64,000 nucleotides of DNA from Paraburkholderia sp. DHOC27. GTDB lineage: Bacteria; Pseudomonadota; Gammaproteobacteria; Burkholderiales; Burkholderiaceae. The notes beneath the pieces are model-generated. The model made no database searches and had not been told where the DNA came from. It saw only the letters and a list, made by a program, of their open reading frames with translations. Positions 54,634 through 63,829 of this stretch are shown here, in pieces. How positions within the stretch are numbered: position 1 is the stretch's first letter; every line of letters begins with the position of its first letter. The DNA lies in contig NZ_QVQV01000001.1 of NCBI RefSeq assembly GCF_003429005.1, forward strand, positions 1-64,000, in the 5' to 3' direction. The position numbers and the translations under genes were made by a program.

Positions 54634-55923
54634 TCACCCCCCAATCAATCTGTTGAGCCCGCGCAACTGACGCCAGGCGGGCGCGGCACAATTGAAAACG
54701 ATCGTACCAGGTCTCAGGAGGCAAAGATAATGTGCTGCCACGACGCGTTGGCGTTGGTATCCATCCTGTAGTACCCGCAGACAATGCTCCCAACTCGGCG
54801 GTGCACCAACGAAATACCGTCGTGCTGGACTAAATCGCCGTGCATTTCTGTTCCACCACGCACTTACTTTTTCCGCATCTGGCCATGGCAATCCTTCGTC
54901 TTCGTAATCAGCATCCTCGCCCAGGCTGTCGCCAGCGACCGCACGCACCGCTAGATGCCGAGGTCGATCCAGTTGAAGCGCGATAAAATCGGCGCCCGTT
55001 ATAAAGCTAAAGGCTTCCCCCGCGAGGCGCGCCAACTTGGTATCGCTCATTAGTTCGATGAGTTTCGGGATATTTTGCGTGTCTCCCGCGTGGGCAATGG
55101 CGCGCAATGTTAGACGTTCATCACCAGGCGGTGAGGACACGCGGTCAAGCAGCAAGCGTGTTGCATCAGGTTCTGCGGCTATCATTGCAAGCGTCGTTGC
55201 CAGAGCGCGCATCGGTCCGGGGGTCTGCGCGACATCGACCATGGCGTCCAATGCAACTTGCCGGTCACCCAGCAACAGGCTAGCCTTCGCTGCAAAGAAT
55301 CGGCATTCGTCATCATCGCTTTGCAAGCGTTTCAGACACTGGCGCAACAGGTCGCATCGCCCCACTTCACCGGCACAACGTAGGGCACGATTGCTCAACA
55401 CGGAACAACGCGAGACCAACGCGCTCTCGAGAGCGATGCCCGGATTGACGCGATGCATCGCACACGCTGCGAGTCCAGTAAGCTGTGCCATCACTGAATT
55501 GCGATGGAGTAGTGCGCTTACGATCTCCCGAAGACTGGCGGCAGACGCCCAGCCAAAAGCCGAATGTAGTCCCGGCCAGGTTTCAGGCAATGCCTCAGCC
55601 AGTGCCATCAAGTTCACAAGTCCTTCGTCAAATCCACTCTCGATATATCGGACAGCGGCCGCAAATACCTCGCCTCGTGCGGGTCGCTCAAGCGCCACCT
55701 TACATAGATGCATGCCCAACGGTCCCGACACTGCAATCCCATCCAGATGAGCCGCTATCCTTTCATCGAGACGACCAAGATCTTTAAGTTTGATGTGTGG
55801 GGCACGCACCAGATATGCCCTGACGTTCCGGAGGGCTGCTGCCTCATCGACGTGTTGCTGGACGATAGCTGGAATCGTCGGTGGAAAATTTCTTGACATG
55901 GAGTTAGTCCGTGCATGGTCCAT
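54634..55923 (-). CDS. TIGR02270 family T6SS-associated protein
   Basis: 429 residues (start at 55923; Met9 at 55899 is an alternative). Contains HEAT-like alpha-helical repeats (GLVNLMALAEALPETWPGL, IALESALVSRCSVLSNRALR, RFFAAKASLLLGDRQVALDAM) and ends with the family-type PPSWEHCLRVLQDGYQRQRV. TIGR02270 genes are found beside vgrG; role unknown. Placed between the DUF6484 and SUKH genes, it may be an adaptor. Confidence 0.75.
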   Translation of the reverse strand: MDHARTNSMSRNFPPTIPAIVQQHVDEAAALRNVRAYLVRAPHIKLKDLGRLDERIAAHLDGIAVSGPLGMHLCKVALERPARGEVFAAAVRYIESGFDEGLVNLMALAEALPETWPGLHSAFGWASAASLREIVSALLHRNSVMAQLTGLAACAMHRVNPGIALESALVSRCSVLSNRALRCAGEVGRCDLLRQCLKRLQSDDDECRFFAAKASLLLGDRQVALDAMVDVAQTPGPMRALATTLAMIAAEPDATRLLLDRVSSPPGDERLTLRAIAHAGDTQNIPKLIELMSDTKLARLAGEAFSFITGADFIALQLDRPRHLAVRAVAGDSLGEDADYEDEGLPWPDAEKVSAWWNRNARRFSPARRYFVGAPPSWEHCLRVLQDGYQRQRVVAAHYLCLLRPGTIVFNCAAPAWRQLRGLNRLIGG

Positions 55924-55965
55924 GCGGTGCTCTTATTGCTTCATCAGACCTCAAAACTTCAAGTC

Positions 55966-56451
55966 TTAGTTTAGCTGGACAGATCCCCCCTTGATTCGAT
56001 TCACCCCAGACGCCTGGCTGGAAAGATACGTACCCTGTATTAATACTCTTCCCGCTTTCGTCAAGGTTATACTCGCGCGCCCGCAACGCAACACAATCTC
56101 TTCCTTGGCAGTCACAACGAGTCGTTGCCCATCAGCATCAACCTCGACCTGCGCAGATGGTTCCCCGATCGGCAGCACCTCGTCTATCTGCAGGCAACCC
56201 ATAACAACTGGACAAACTGGATCGCCTCCATCAAACGCGAGCACTACTTGCCGTCCAATGTGTGCGCCACGCAAATCGGGAATCATGCGCGCAACCATAG
56301 CAGCAGTACCCGGTTGCCCGGGATAGACAACCAGGGGGCTAGCCCCATTTTCCGCAAAGCCAACAACCTCTCCGACACGCACACCGTCGATCCTTGGCAC
56401 CCCCTCCACAGAACCGACGGCCGCGACTGGTTTCTCAAAGTCACGTTTCAT
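55966..56451 (-). CDS. DUF6484-like VgrG-associated protein
   Basis: 161 residues from the ATG at 56451, preceded by GGAGA. The N-terminus (IDGVRVGEVVGFAENGASPLVVYPGQP) and centre (FDGGDPVCPVVMGCLQ) are beta-rich, and the C-terminus (RCGRASITLTKAGRVLIQG) resembles the short beta-repeats at the end of VgrG. It may cap or extend the VgrG spike. Follows vgrG with 60 bp. Confidence 0.7.
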   Translation of the reverse strand: MKRDFEKPVAAVGSVEGVPRIDGVRVGEVVGFAENGASPLVVYPGQPGTAAMVARMIPDLRGAHIGRQVVLAFDGGDPVCPVVMGCLQIDEVLPIGEPSAQVEVDADGQRLVVTAKEEIVLRCGRASITLTKAGRVLIQGTYLSSQASGVNRIKGGSVQLN

Positions 56452-56514
56452 CCTGGATTCTCCGGTCACATTACTTCAACCACCATTTCGACGATCACGT
56501 TCTTCTGCACCGCT

Positions 56515-58860
56515 TCAATTCTGCAAAATCTTCGACCCTTTCATCACGATGTCGCTACTCGCCTTGACATTGATCTTGCCGCTACCATCAACCGTGATGT
56601 CCTTGCCTTTGATCACAATCGTTCCATCCTTCTTCATACTGATGCTTGCACTGCCGGTCGTAATAGTCACGGACTCACCCGCATCGATCACCAGATTCTT
56701 GGTAACGGTGAGCGAGTCATCTTCACCCACTGACGTTTTGCGCTCTTTTCCAACCGAGCAGGTCTGTGCGCCGGTAATCGTCTCGCCGTCGTCATTCGCC
56801 ACGCTGGCCGTCCGGCCTCCACCCACTTCGAATGACTGATCGGAGCCAACCTTGGTCGATTGCGTCCCGGTGGTATCAAAAGACTGATTGCCGCACACCT
56901 TGACCGTCTGGTCGCCACCCACTGATTCCTTGTGATACGCAGCGATATCGACCGTCTGATATGCCCGCACGTTAACCGCCTGAAACGCCCCCACCGTCAC
57001 TTCCTGCGCCCCACCCACGGTAATCGTCTCATTCACCCCAACCACATGCGTGCGCTGCAGCTTGACCGACACCGTCTCGCTCGCCCCCACGCTTTTCGTT
57101 CGATTGGCCACCACCGTAATGCTCTCGTTCGCGCCGACCTTCTCGGTGCGGTTCACGCCAATCGAAATGTTCTCGTTGTTCCCCACCGTTTCGGTGCGGT
57201 CATGCTTCACGACCGTCGTCTCATCATTGTCGACATTCTTCCTGCGGTCATGTCCAACCCAATGCGTCTCATCGTGCTCGACTTCGATGCTCTGATCCTT
57301 TTCCGCGTGCAGCAGCACCTGCTCCGCGCCCTTCTTGTCCTCAAACCTGAACTCGTTGCAATTCGCCGCGCTGCCGCCCTTGCTAGAACGGCTTTTGATG
57401 CCCGTTTGCGTCATATTGGCCGGCAACTCATAAGGCGGCATCTGCTCCGCGTTATAAACGCGTCCGGTGATAATCGGCCGGTCCGGATCACCCTCCAGAA
57501 AGTCGACGATCACTTCCTGCCCGATTCGCGGTATCGCCACTGCGCCCCAGCCCTTGCCCGCCCACGGCTGCGACACGCGCATCCAGCACGAACTGTTTTC
57601 ATCGCGCTTGCCCTGACGATCCCAGAAGAACTGCACTTTCACACGTCCGTAGTTGTCCGTATAAATTTCATCGCCACCGGGGCCAACCACGGCCGCAGTC
57701 TGCGGTCCCTGCACAAAAGGCTTGCGCGTGCTTCGCGCAGGTGCGAATGGCTGCTTCGCGTCGATCGCTGAAAACCAGCACTCGCAGCGACTCGCCTGAC
57801 TGCCTTCGAACGCCTCGTAGTCGGCGAGGTCGACTTCGTATCGCGCCCGCGTCACCAGATATTGCGTGTTCTGATCGCTGCGTGGATGACGCTCCAGCTT
57901 CAACAAGCTGCCAATCCGCACGCTCATGCTGTTAGTTCGCGCATCCACCTGATGCCAGTTGATACCGCCCGCCGCATCGCCATCTAACGCAGGCTCAGTC
58001 CATAACTCGTCGGCCCGTGCTTTCGCACGACTGTCGCCGTAATCCGGATCCACGTACCCACCCGGAAAATCGAAGTGCTCCAGATCGCTAAACGCATCGA
58101 ACCCCGGCATGCTCTTCACCGCTTTCTTCTGCAACGGCCGCGACGGATTCTTGAAATCGTAGTCCGTCAACAGCCAATTGCGCGTTTCGATCTCGTGATG
58201 CATCTGCCACTCACTCACGAACTCCGCACCCGGCGCCACGTTCATCACCGCGCCATACGGCAACGTGTCGAAATCCGGCACGCTTTCGTGCGTCGATAAC
58301 GTGTCGGTCAAGATCAGCGTCTCTTTACCATCGCGATCCTGGAACCAGTAATAAATCCCTTCATCTTCCAGCAAACGGCTCACGAAGTTGAAATCCGATT
58401 CGCGATACTGCACACAGTACTCGCGCGCAGGATGTTTGCGTGCGTTCGCCTGCCACTTGATCTCGCCGAATTCCACGCTCTTGTAGACAGGATCAGCGAA
58501 AATCGCCTTCACGATGTCTTCGACATTCTTGTTCTGAAAGATCCGGCAATTGCTGCGGCGCGTGAGCAGCCATAACCACGGCCTTACGATGGCTTCGTAC
58601 ACGTACAGGCGGCCGCGCATGCCCATTTGTCTGAAACCGACCACGTACCCCGCGAAAATGCGCGGCTTCGCCTTCGGCACCTGTAGCGAAACGGTCACGC
58701 GCTTGCCGAGAATACGTTTGAAGTCGATATCCGGCCGCTTCGAAACCAGCGTCACGTCGTAACGAAACATGCGACCCAGTTCGACGGTCGCGCGCAAGCT
58801 CAGAAAGAACAGGTCGTCGCCAAGCGGCGTGTCGATTCTCGCAAGCGGCGGCGGCGCCAT
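56515..58860 (-). CDS. vgrG: T6SS spike protein VgrG (TssI)
   Basis: 781 residues. The gp27-like part is about 1-400. The gp5-OB domain (about 400-480) contains NYGRVKVQFFWDRQGK and QPWAGKGWGAVAIPRIGQEV. From about 530 to 700 there is a long beta-helix stalk of degenerate octapeptides (VGNNENISIG, VGANESITV, VGASETVSV, VGVNETITV). The C-terminus (GSGKINVKASSDIVMKGSK) has no additional toxin domain, so it carries cargo through adaptors. 43 bp after hcp. Confidence 0.93.
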   Translation of the reverse strand: MAPPPLARIDTPLGDDLFFLSLRATVELGRMFRYDVTLVSKRPDIDFKRILGKRVTVSLQVPKAKPRIFAGYVVGFRQMGMRGRLYVYEAIVRPWLWLLTRRSNCRIFQNKNVEDIVKAIFADPVYKSVEFGEIKWQANARKHPAREYCVQYRESDFNFVSRLLEDEGIYYWFQDRDGKETLILTDTLSTHESVPDFDTLPYGAVMNVAPGAEFVSEWQMHHEIETRNWLLTDYDFKNPSRPLQKKAVKSMPGFDAFSDLEHFDFPGGYVDPDYGDSRAKARADELWTEPALDGDAAGGINWHQVDARTNSMSVRIGSLLKLERHPRSDQNTQYLVTRARYEVDLADYEAFEGSQASRCECWFSAIDAKQPFAPARSTRKPFVQGPQTAAVVGPGGDEIYTDNYGRVKVQFFWDRQGKRDENSSCWMRVSQPWAGKGWGAVAIPRIGQEVIVDFLEGDPDRPIITGRVYNAEQMPPYELPANMTQTGIKSRSSKGGSAANCNEFRFEDKKGAEQVLLHAEKDQSIEVEHDETHWVGHDRRKNVDNDETTVVKHDRTETVGNNENISIGVNRTEKVGANESITVVANRTKSVGASETVSVKLQRTHVVGVNETITVGGAQEVTVGAFQAVNVRAYQTVDIAAYHKESVGGDQTVKVCGNQSFDTTGTQSTKVGSDQSFEVGGGRTASVANDDGETITGAQTCSVGKERKTSVGEDDSLTVTKNLVIDAGESVTITTGSASISMKKDGTIVIKGKDITVDGSGKINVKASSDIVMKGSKILQN

Positions 58861-58903
58861 GATCTCGGATGCGCTGGACGTATGACGGTTTCGCGCGCTA
58901 CGG

Positions 58904-59386
58904 CTAGCGGGTTTCGGTTGTCCTCAGATCGAGGCCGAACTTTACCGACCCACTGGTCGCACCCTTGTCGTCCTGCGCCTTATAGTCGAACTCGATGTCG
59001 GCATACGCCATGCCTACTGCCTCGTTGAGGTTGCCGTTTTGAATGCCTTCATCGCCCACGTGCACGATGGTGACCTGCTTCATCGTAACGGTCAGAAACT
59101 CTTTCTGGCCCTCGCCCGCTTTGCTCACGGTGAGCTTGGCATTGGCGAAGTGCTTGCCGGATGCGCAAGCCTTCGCGAGTGTGGGCGACGCCTTGTCATA
59201 GTTGTGCGTGAACTCGAACAGGCCGGGTACGGCCTTGCCGACACCACTGCCACCGCCCGTGACCGCATTACTCGCGTTGTCGATGCTCCAGTGAAACGAA
59301 TTCACTTCGATCTGCCCTTCGGCACCTTTGTGCTTCGATTCGCCGTCGACTCCGTCGATCTTCATGTAGCTGTCGATTGTGGCCAT
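58904..59386 (-). CDS. hcp: T6SS tube protein Hcp (TssD)
   Basis: 160 residues. Canonical Hcp features: YMKIDGVDGESKHKGAEGQIEV, SFHWSID, KASPTLAKACASGKH and TVTMKQVTIVHV. Hexameric tube ring secreted to targets. First gene of the minus-strand hcp-vgrG-DUF6484-TIGR02270-SUKH operon. Confidence 0.95.
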   Translation of the reverse strand: MATIDSYMKIDGVDGESKHKGAEGQIEVNSFHWSIDNASNAVTGGGSGVGKAVPGLFEFTHNYDKASPTLAKACASGKHFANAKLTVSKAGEGQKEFLTVTMKQVTIVHVGDEGIQNGNLNEAVGMAYADIEFDYKAQDDKGATSGSVKFGLDLRTTETR

Positions 59387-59551
59387 GATCTGGTTCCTGT
59401 GATGTGCGTGTGACGTGACCCGTTACCCGAATCCCGCTACATAGACGAAACGCGTCGCGCGATTTTTTAAGGCGCGAAATTGAAAAGTCACGCACCCTCC
59501 ATCGTCTTTTCTTCGTTACGCCACCATCCGGTCACGAGGCGAGAATCAGCC

Positions 59552-60151
59552 ATGCCGAGCCCTGACGTTTCGCCGCCATTCGTTACGAGCCGCCTGTCGC
59601 TCGACTACGCGCGCCAGTTCGACACGCTCGCCTTGGCCACTACCGACGACATGCTGCTGCAAGTCGTGCCCAAGCGCAGCAACTCGCCCGTCAAAGGCGA
59701 AGCACCCGCGCGCGCCGACTGGGACACCCCCATGCAAATCCACGGCTGGCGCTGGGCCGAGGGCTACGAAACGCATCACGCCGGACATGCGCTCAACGCC
59801 AGTGACATGCGCGTGGCCGATCTCGGTGTCGTAAAGATCGTCGACTCGGCTTCGCCCGCCATCGCCAAACTGTGCGCGCAGGCGGAACTGCTCGCACTCG
59901 CTCATATCAAGTGCTTCAAGGCAGGCGGCGCCGCCCAGGGCGGACAAATCGAATTTCTCTCGTTGAAACTGGAAGAGGCCTATATCCGCAGCTATCAGAT
60001 TTACACCAGCGTGCGGCTCGGATGTCTGTGTGAAGTATTCGAGTTCTCGGCGCAAAAGTTGACCATGACAGCCGCGACGCAAAAAGAGACCGGCGCGCGC
60101 GGCGCTGACGTCACTTTTCCGCTGGATGTCATGACGCGACGGATCACGTGA
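59552..60151 (+). CDS. Second, divergent Hcp-family protein
   Basis: 199 residues from the ATG at 59552 (the open frame starts at 59480). Hcp landmarks are conserved in order: VKGEA, MQIHGWRW, VVKIVDSASPAIAKLCAQAE, HIKCFKAGG and FLSLKLEEAYIRSYQI, giving a beta-barrel like TssD. It is extended at the N-terminus relative to the hcp at 58904. It occupies the usual place of hcp before tssE and so is likely the tube protein made with the machine. Confidence 0.75.
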   Translation: MPSPDVSPPFVTSRLSLDYARQFDTLALATTDDMLLQVVPKRSNSPVKGEAPARADWDTPMQIHGWRWAEGYETHHAGHALNASDMRVADLGVVKIVDSASPAIAKLCAQAELLALAHIKCFKAGGAAQGGQIEFLSLKLEEAYIRSYQIYTSVRLGCLCEVFEFSAQKLTMTAATQKETGARGADVTFPLDVMTRRIT

Positions 60152-60185
60152 CACGCCATGCGCACGCGGCCCGTGCAAAACCACC

Positions 60186-60692
60186 ATGACCGAGCCCACC
60201 GCTACCGAACGCCTGCAACCGTCGCTCCTCGATCGTCTGATCGACAACGATCCGGCGAGTCGCAGCGAATCCGCCGACACCTCGATCCTCAACCGGCGCT
60301 CGCTGCGTGCGGCTGTTTTGCGCGACCTGTCATGGCTTTTCAACAGCACGAATCTCAGCGATGAAATTCCCGTGAGCCGCTACCCGGACGTGTCGGCATC
60401 CGTGCTGAATTTCGGCTTGCCTTGTCTGTCGGGACGCTTTGCGTCCACCGTCGATGCGGTGGTGCTCGAACAGGCCATCCGTGAAGCCATTGTGTTGTTC
60501 GAACCACGCATTGCGCCTGAGTCGATCGAGATCGAAGCGCTCCTCGATCGCCCCGTGCTCGACATGCATAACCAGATTTCTCTCGTGATACGTGGGCTTT
60601 TGTGGGCGCAACCCGCACCACTGGAATTCGCGCTGCGCACGCAGATCGACCTCGAAGAAGGCGGTATCACGGTAACTGAATTGCCTCGCTGA
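60186..60692 (+). CDS. tssE: T6SS baseplate protein TssE
   Basis: 168 residues, gp25-like. Has the N-terminal LQPSLLDRLID and the pattern VLRDLSWLFNSTNL, DVSASVLNFGLP and the C-terminal ending. TssE attaches the sheath to the baseplate wedge. Runs 34 bp after the Hcp-like gene. Confidence 0.92.
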   Translation: MTEPTATERLQPSLLDRLIDNDPASRSESADTSILNRRSLRAAVLRDLSWLFNSTNLSDEIPVSRYPDVSASVLNFGLPCLSGRFASTVDAVVLEQAIREAIVLFEPRIAPESIEIEALLDRPVLDMHNQISLVIRGLLWAQPAPLEFALRTQIDLEEGGITVTELPR

Positions 60693-60728
60693 CACGCCCA
60701 CTCAAACCTTACGTCAACTCGAGACATC

Positions 60729-62615
60729 ATGGACCCGCGCCTGCTGCGTCACTACAACACCGAACTGGCTCACCTGCGCGAGATGGGCGCGGAGTTCGCG
60801 CAGCAATTCCCCAAAATCGCGGCGCGGCTCGGTTTGAGTGGCTTCGAAGTTTCCGACCCGTACGTCGAGCGCTTGCTGGAAGGCACCGCCTTTCTCGCCG
60901 CCCGCGTGCAGTTGAAACTGGAAGAAGAATTTCCGCGCTTTACCCAGCAGTTGACGCAGGTGGTGCTACCGCAGGCAGTGTGCCCCACGCCGTCCATGTT
61001 GATCGCACGGCTGGCACCCGATCTCGCCAATCCCAATCTCGCGACGGGTTTCACCGTACCGCGCAACGCGGCACTGTATGCCCCGCATCCGGGCGGCGAG
61101 GCGAATGCCTGCGAGTTTCGCACCGGCGCTGATGTCACGCTCTGGCCCATCGAACTCACCGACGTACACTATCTGAGCCAGATATCCGATCTGCCGCTCG
61201 CCACGCTGCCGGGCACGCGCGCGCTGGCACGCCGTGTCAAAGGCGCGTTGCGTCTGCAACTGACCGCTGCTGAGGGTTTGAGTTTCGATTTGCTCACGCT
61301 CGACCGTTTGCGCCTGCACTTTTCGGGCGGCGACGACACCGCCTGGTCGCTATTCGAACGCGTGACGGGCAGTGCGCTCGCCATCGTGATCTCGACACCG
61401 CAGCGCCCTGCATCGCACATCCAGACACTCGCGGGCGACGCCATTCAATGCGTTGGTTTCGACGACGACGAAGCCCTGCTTCCCGTCACGCCCAACGCTT
61501 TCCAGGGCTATCGTCTGCTGCACGAATACTTCGCGTTTGCGCCGCGCTTTCGCTTTGCCGAAATCGAAGGCCTCTCTGACGTGTTGCCCCACGTCACGTC
61601 GCGAGAAATCGAACTCACCATTCTGCTTGGCAACGGCGACCCGGCACTCGAACGCATCGTTTCGCGTGAACACGTGCTGCTCGATTGCGTGCCTGCGATC
61701 AATCTCTTCCCCAAACACGCGGATCGCGCGTTCGTTTCCGATGGCGCGGCGGAATTGCATGTGGTGCCCGACCGCACCTGTCCGCTCGATTACGAAGTTC
61801 ACACGATCACCGCGGTGGGCGGGTATGGCGCCGGGCGCGACACGGAGCAGATTTTCCAGCCTTTTTATGGGGACTTTCTCGCGGACCGACCGGACGGCGC
61901 GGCTTATTTCACCGTGCGTCGCGAGCCGCGTGTCGTGCCTGCCGAGCGCAAACGCAGCGGCTACCGTACCGATTACGTGGGCAGCGAAGTGTTCGTCTCC
62001 ATCGTCGATCCGAACGAGGCGCCGTATCGCGGCGATTTACGCCAAGTGGCGTTCGAGACGTTGTGCACCAATCGCGATCTGCCCTTGTTGATGCCGCACG
62101 GAGCGGCGCAAGGCGAGCTGACGCTGGACATCGCCGCGCCAGTGTTATCCGCGCGCTGCGTGACGAGGCCGTCACCGCCCACGGCGCCCTGTCTCGACGC
62201 AGGCCAGGGTTGGCGGCTGATCGACCAGCTCTCGCTCCACTATCTGTCGCTCTACGATGGCGACGCACATGAGGGCGCCGCCGCACTGCGCGCGCTGCTG
62301 ACGCTGCACGTTCCCGCCGGTGACGATGCCGGGCGCCGGCAGATCGCTGGCATCCTCTCGGTCCACGCCACGCCTGTCGTGCGACGCTTGCCCATGCCGG
62401 GTCCGATCGCTTTCGGACGGGGCCTGCAAATCGAAGTCGAAGTGGAAGACCACGCGTTTCAGGGCGGCAGCGCCTATCTGCTAGGTCACGTGCTGGACCG
62501 TTTCTTTGCCCGTTACGTCTCCATCAACACCTTCGTGCAGACCGTCATGCGCACCACGACGCGCGGCGAAATTGTGCGGCTCTCCCCAAGATGCGGAATC
62601 CGGTCGATCTTCTGA
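60729..62615 (+). CDS. tssF: T6SS baseplate protein TssF
   Basis: 628 residues with the TssF start LLRHYNTELAHLREMGAEFA and body segments KIAARLGLSG, DPYVERLLEGTAFLAARV and LLHEYFAFAPRFRFAEIEGL. It is the largest wedge protein and binds TssG and VgrG. Overlaps tssG by 25 bp. Confidence 0.95.
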   Translation: MDPRLLRHYNTELAHLREMGAEFAQQFPKIAARLGLSGFEVSDPYVERLLEGTAFLAARVQLKLEEEFPRFTQQLTQVVLPQAVCPTPSMLIARLAPDLANPNLATGFTVPRNAALYAPHPGGEANACEFRTGADVTLWPIELTDVHYLSQISDLPLATLPGTRALARRVKGALRLQLTAAEGLSFDLLTLDRLRLHFSGGDDTAWSLFERVTGSALAIVISTPQRPASHIQTLAGDAIQCVGFDDDEALLPVTPNAFQGYRLLHEYFAFAPRFRFAEIEGLSDVLPHVTSREIELTILLGNGDPALERIVSREHVLLDCVPAINLFPKHADRAFVSDGAAELHVVPDRTCPLDYEVHTITAVGGYGAGRDTEQIFQPFYGDFLADRPDGAAYFTVRREPRVVPAERKRSGYRTDYVGSEVFVSIVDPNEAPYRGDLRQVAFETLCTNRDLPLLMPHGAAQGELTLDIAAPVLSARCVTRPSPPTAPCLDAGQGWRLIDQLSLHYLSLYDGDAHEGAAALRALLTLHVPAGDDAGRRQIAGILSVHATPVVRRLPMPGPIAFGRGLQIEVEVEDHAFQGGSAYLLGHVLDRFFARYVSINTFVQTVMRTTTRGEIVRLSPRCGIRSIF

Positions 62616-63721
62616 ACGGCGCCGGCGAGCCGATGCCGCCGCCGTCTGCGCTCAATGCGTCCGCCAAGGCAGACGCACTCGCCGCGTTGTTCGCACAGGT
62701 CGGCGCCGCGCCGCATCGCTATGACTTCTTCCACTTGATGCGCCGGGTCGAAGCGTTGACGCCCGATCTTCCGCGGCTAGGCCATGCATCGCGCCCTTCT
62801 GCTGAACCGTTGCGGCTCGCTCAGGCCGTCTCGCTCGCGTTCGCGCCCGCACCGCTAGCCAGCCTGACACGCGCGGACGAGCACGGCACCCCCATCGTCC
62901 CGCGCCTCGCGCAGCATTTCTTCGGCCTGCTGGGACCGAACGGACCCTTGCCGCTGCATCTCACGGATTTTGCGCGTGAGCGCATCCTGCATCATGGAGA
63001 CCCGACGTTCTCGCGTCTGCTCGACATGCTGTCGCATCGCTTTTTGCTGCTGTTTTACCGCGCGGCGTCGCAAGGGCGGCCGGTCAACCAACTGGATCGC
63101 CCGGACGGGGACCGCTTTGCATTCTATGTGGGCTCGCTGATTGGCCTCGCGGACCCAAGCTGCCGGCAACGCGACGCCGCATCGGATCGGGCCAAGCTGC
63201 ATTTCGCCGGACTCCTGAATATGCAGACGCGGCCGCCCGAAGTGCTCGAAACGCTGATCCGCGCCGTGTTGCGCGTGCCCGCGCGCATCGAACCGTTTTG
63301 CGGACACTGGATGACCCTGGAACCCGGCGAGCGCACCGCGCTGCATACGCAGAGTGTGCACCCGCGCCGCCGCGGCAACCGTACTCACATCGCGCAGTTA
63401 GGATGTGGCGCCGTGCTGGGTTCACGCGTATGGGACCGCCAGCATAAGTTTCGTCTCGTGATCGGACCGCTTTCTCTCGCGCAATACGAGGCATTTTTGC
63501 CCGGCGGAGCTGCACTAGCCACGCTGGTGGCGCTGGTGCGTCAGCAACTGAATCGCGAACTCACATGGGACGCGCAACTGGTGCTGCGCGCGAACGAGGT
63601 GCCCACGGTACGACTCGGCCGTCATGGTGCGTTGGGTTACTCAGCATGGCTCGCAAATCATAGACGTCGGGTGGATGCCGCTGATCTCGCACTCGATGCG
63701 GACGCACGCGTTCCCCTATGA
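62591..63721 (+). CDS. tssG: T6SS baseplate protein TssG
   Basis: 376 residues. PHRYDFFHLMRRVEAL, FFGLLGPNGPLPLHLTDFAR and FCGHWMTLEPGERTALHTQ are characteristic TssG parts. Partner of TssF in the baseplate wedge. The overlapping start with tssF suggests coupled translation. Confidence 0.94.
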   Translation: MRNPVDLLNGAGEPMPPPSALNASAKADALAALFAQVGAAPHRYDFFHLMRRVEALTPDLPRLGHASRPSAEPLRLAQAVSLAFAPAPLASLTRADEHGTPIVPRLAQHFFGLLGPNGPLPLHLTDFARERILHHGDPTFSRLLDMLSHRFLLLFYRAASQGRPVNQLDRPDGDRFAFYVGSLIGLADPSCRQRDAASDRAKLHFAGLLNMQTRPPEVLETLIRAVLRVPARIEPFCGHWMTLEPGERTALHTQSVHPRRRGNRTHIAQLGCGAVLGSRVWDRQHKFRLVIGPLSLAQYEAFLPGGAALATLVALVRQQLNRELTWDAQLVLRANEVPTVRLGRHGALGYSAWLANHRRRVDAADLALDADARVPL

Positions 63722-63829
63722 AACCGCGGCGCCACTCGCCGCGTTGAAAAAAGCGCGCCCCACACCCGTCTTATTGAATGACGACGTGCGCCTTCGCGCC
63801 GCCCGTCCCACGTTCATGGAGTCTTCACG

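Noticed and set aside
54524..54793. Upstream extension of the SUKH immunity gene to 54793
   Set aside because: The added 90 residues overlap the TIGR02270 gene in another frame, and the ATG at 54523 has an excellent AGGAGGT site.
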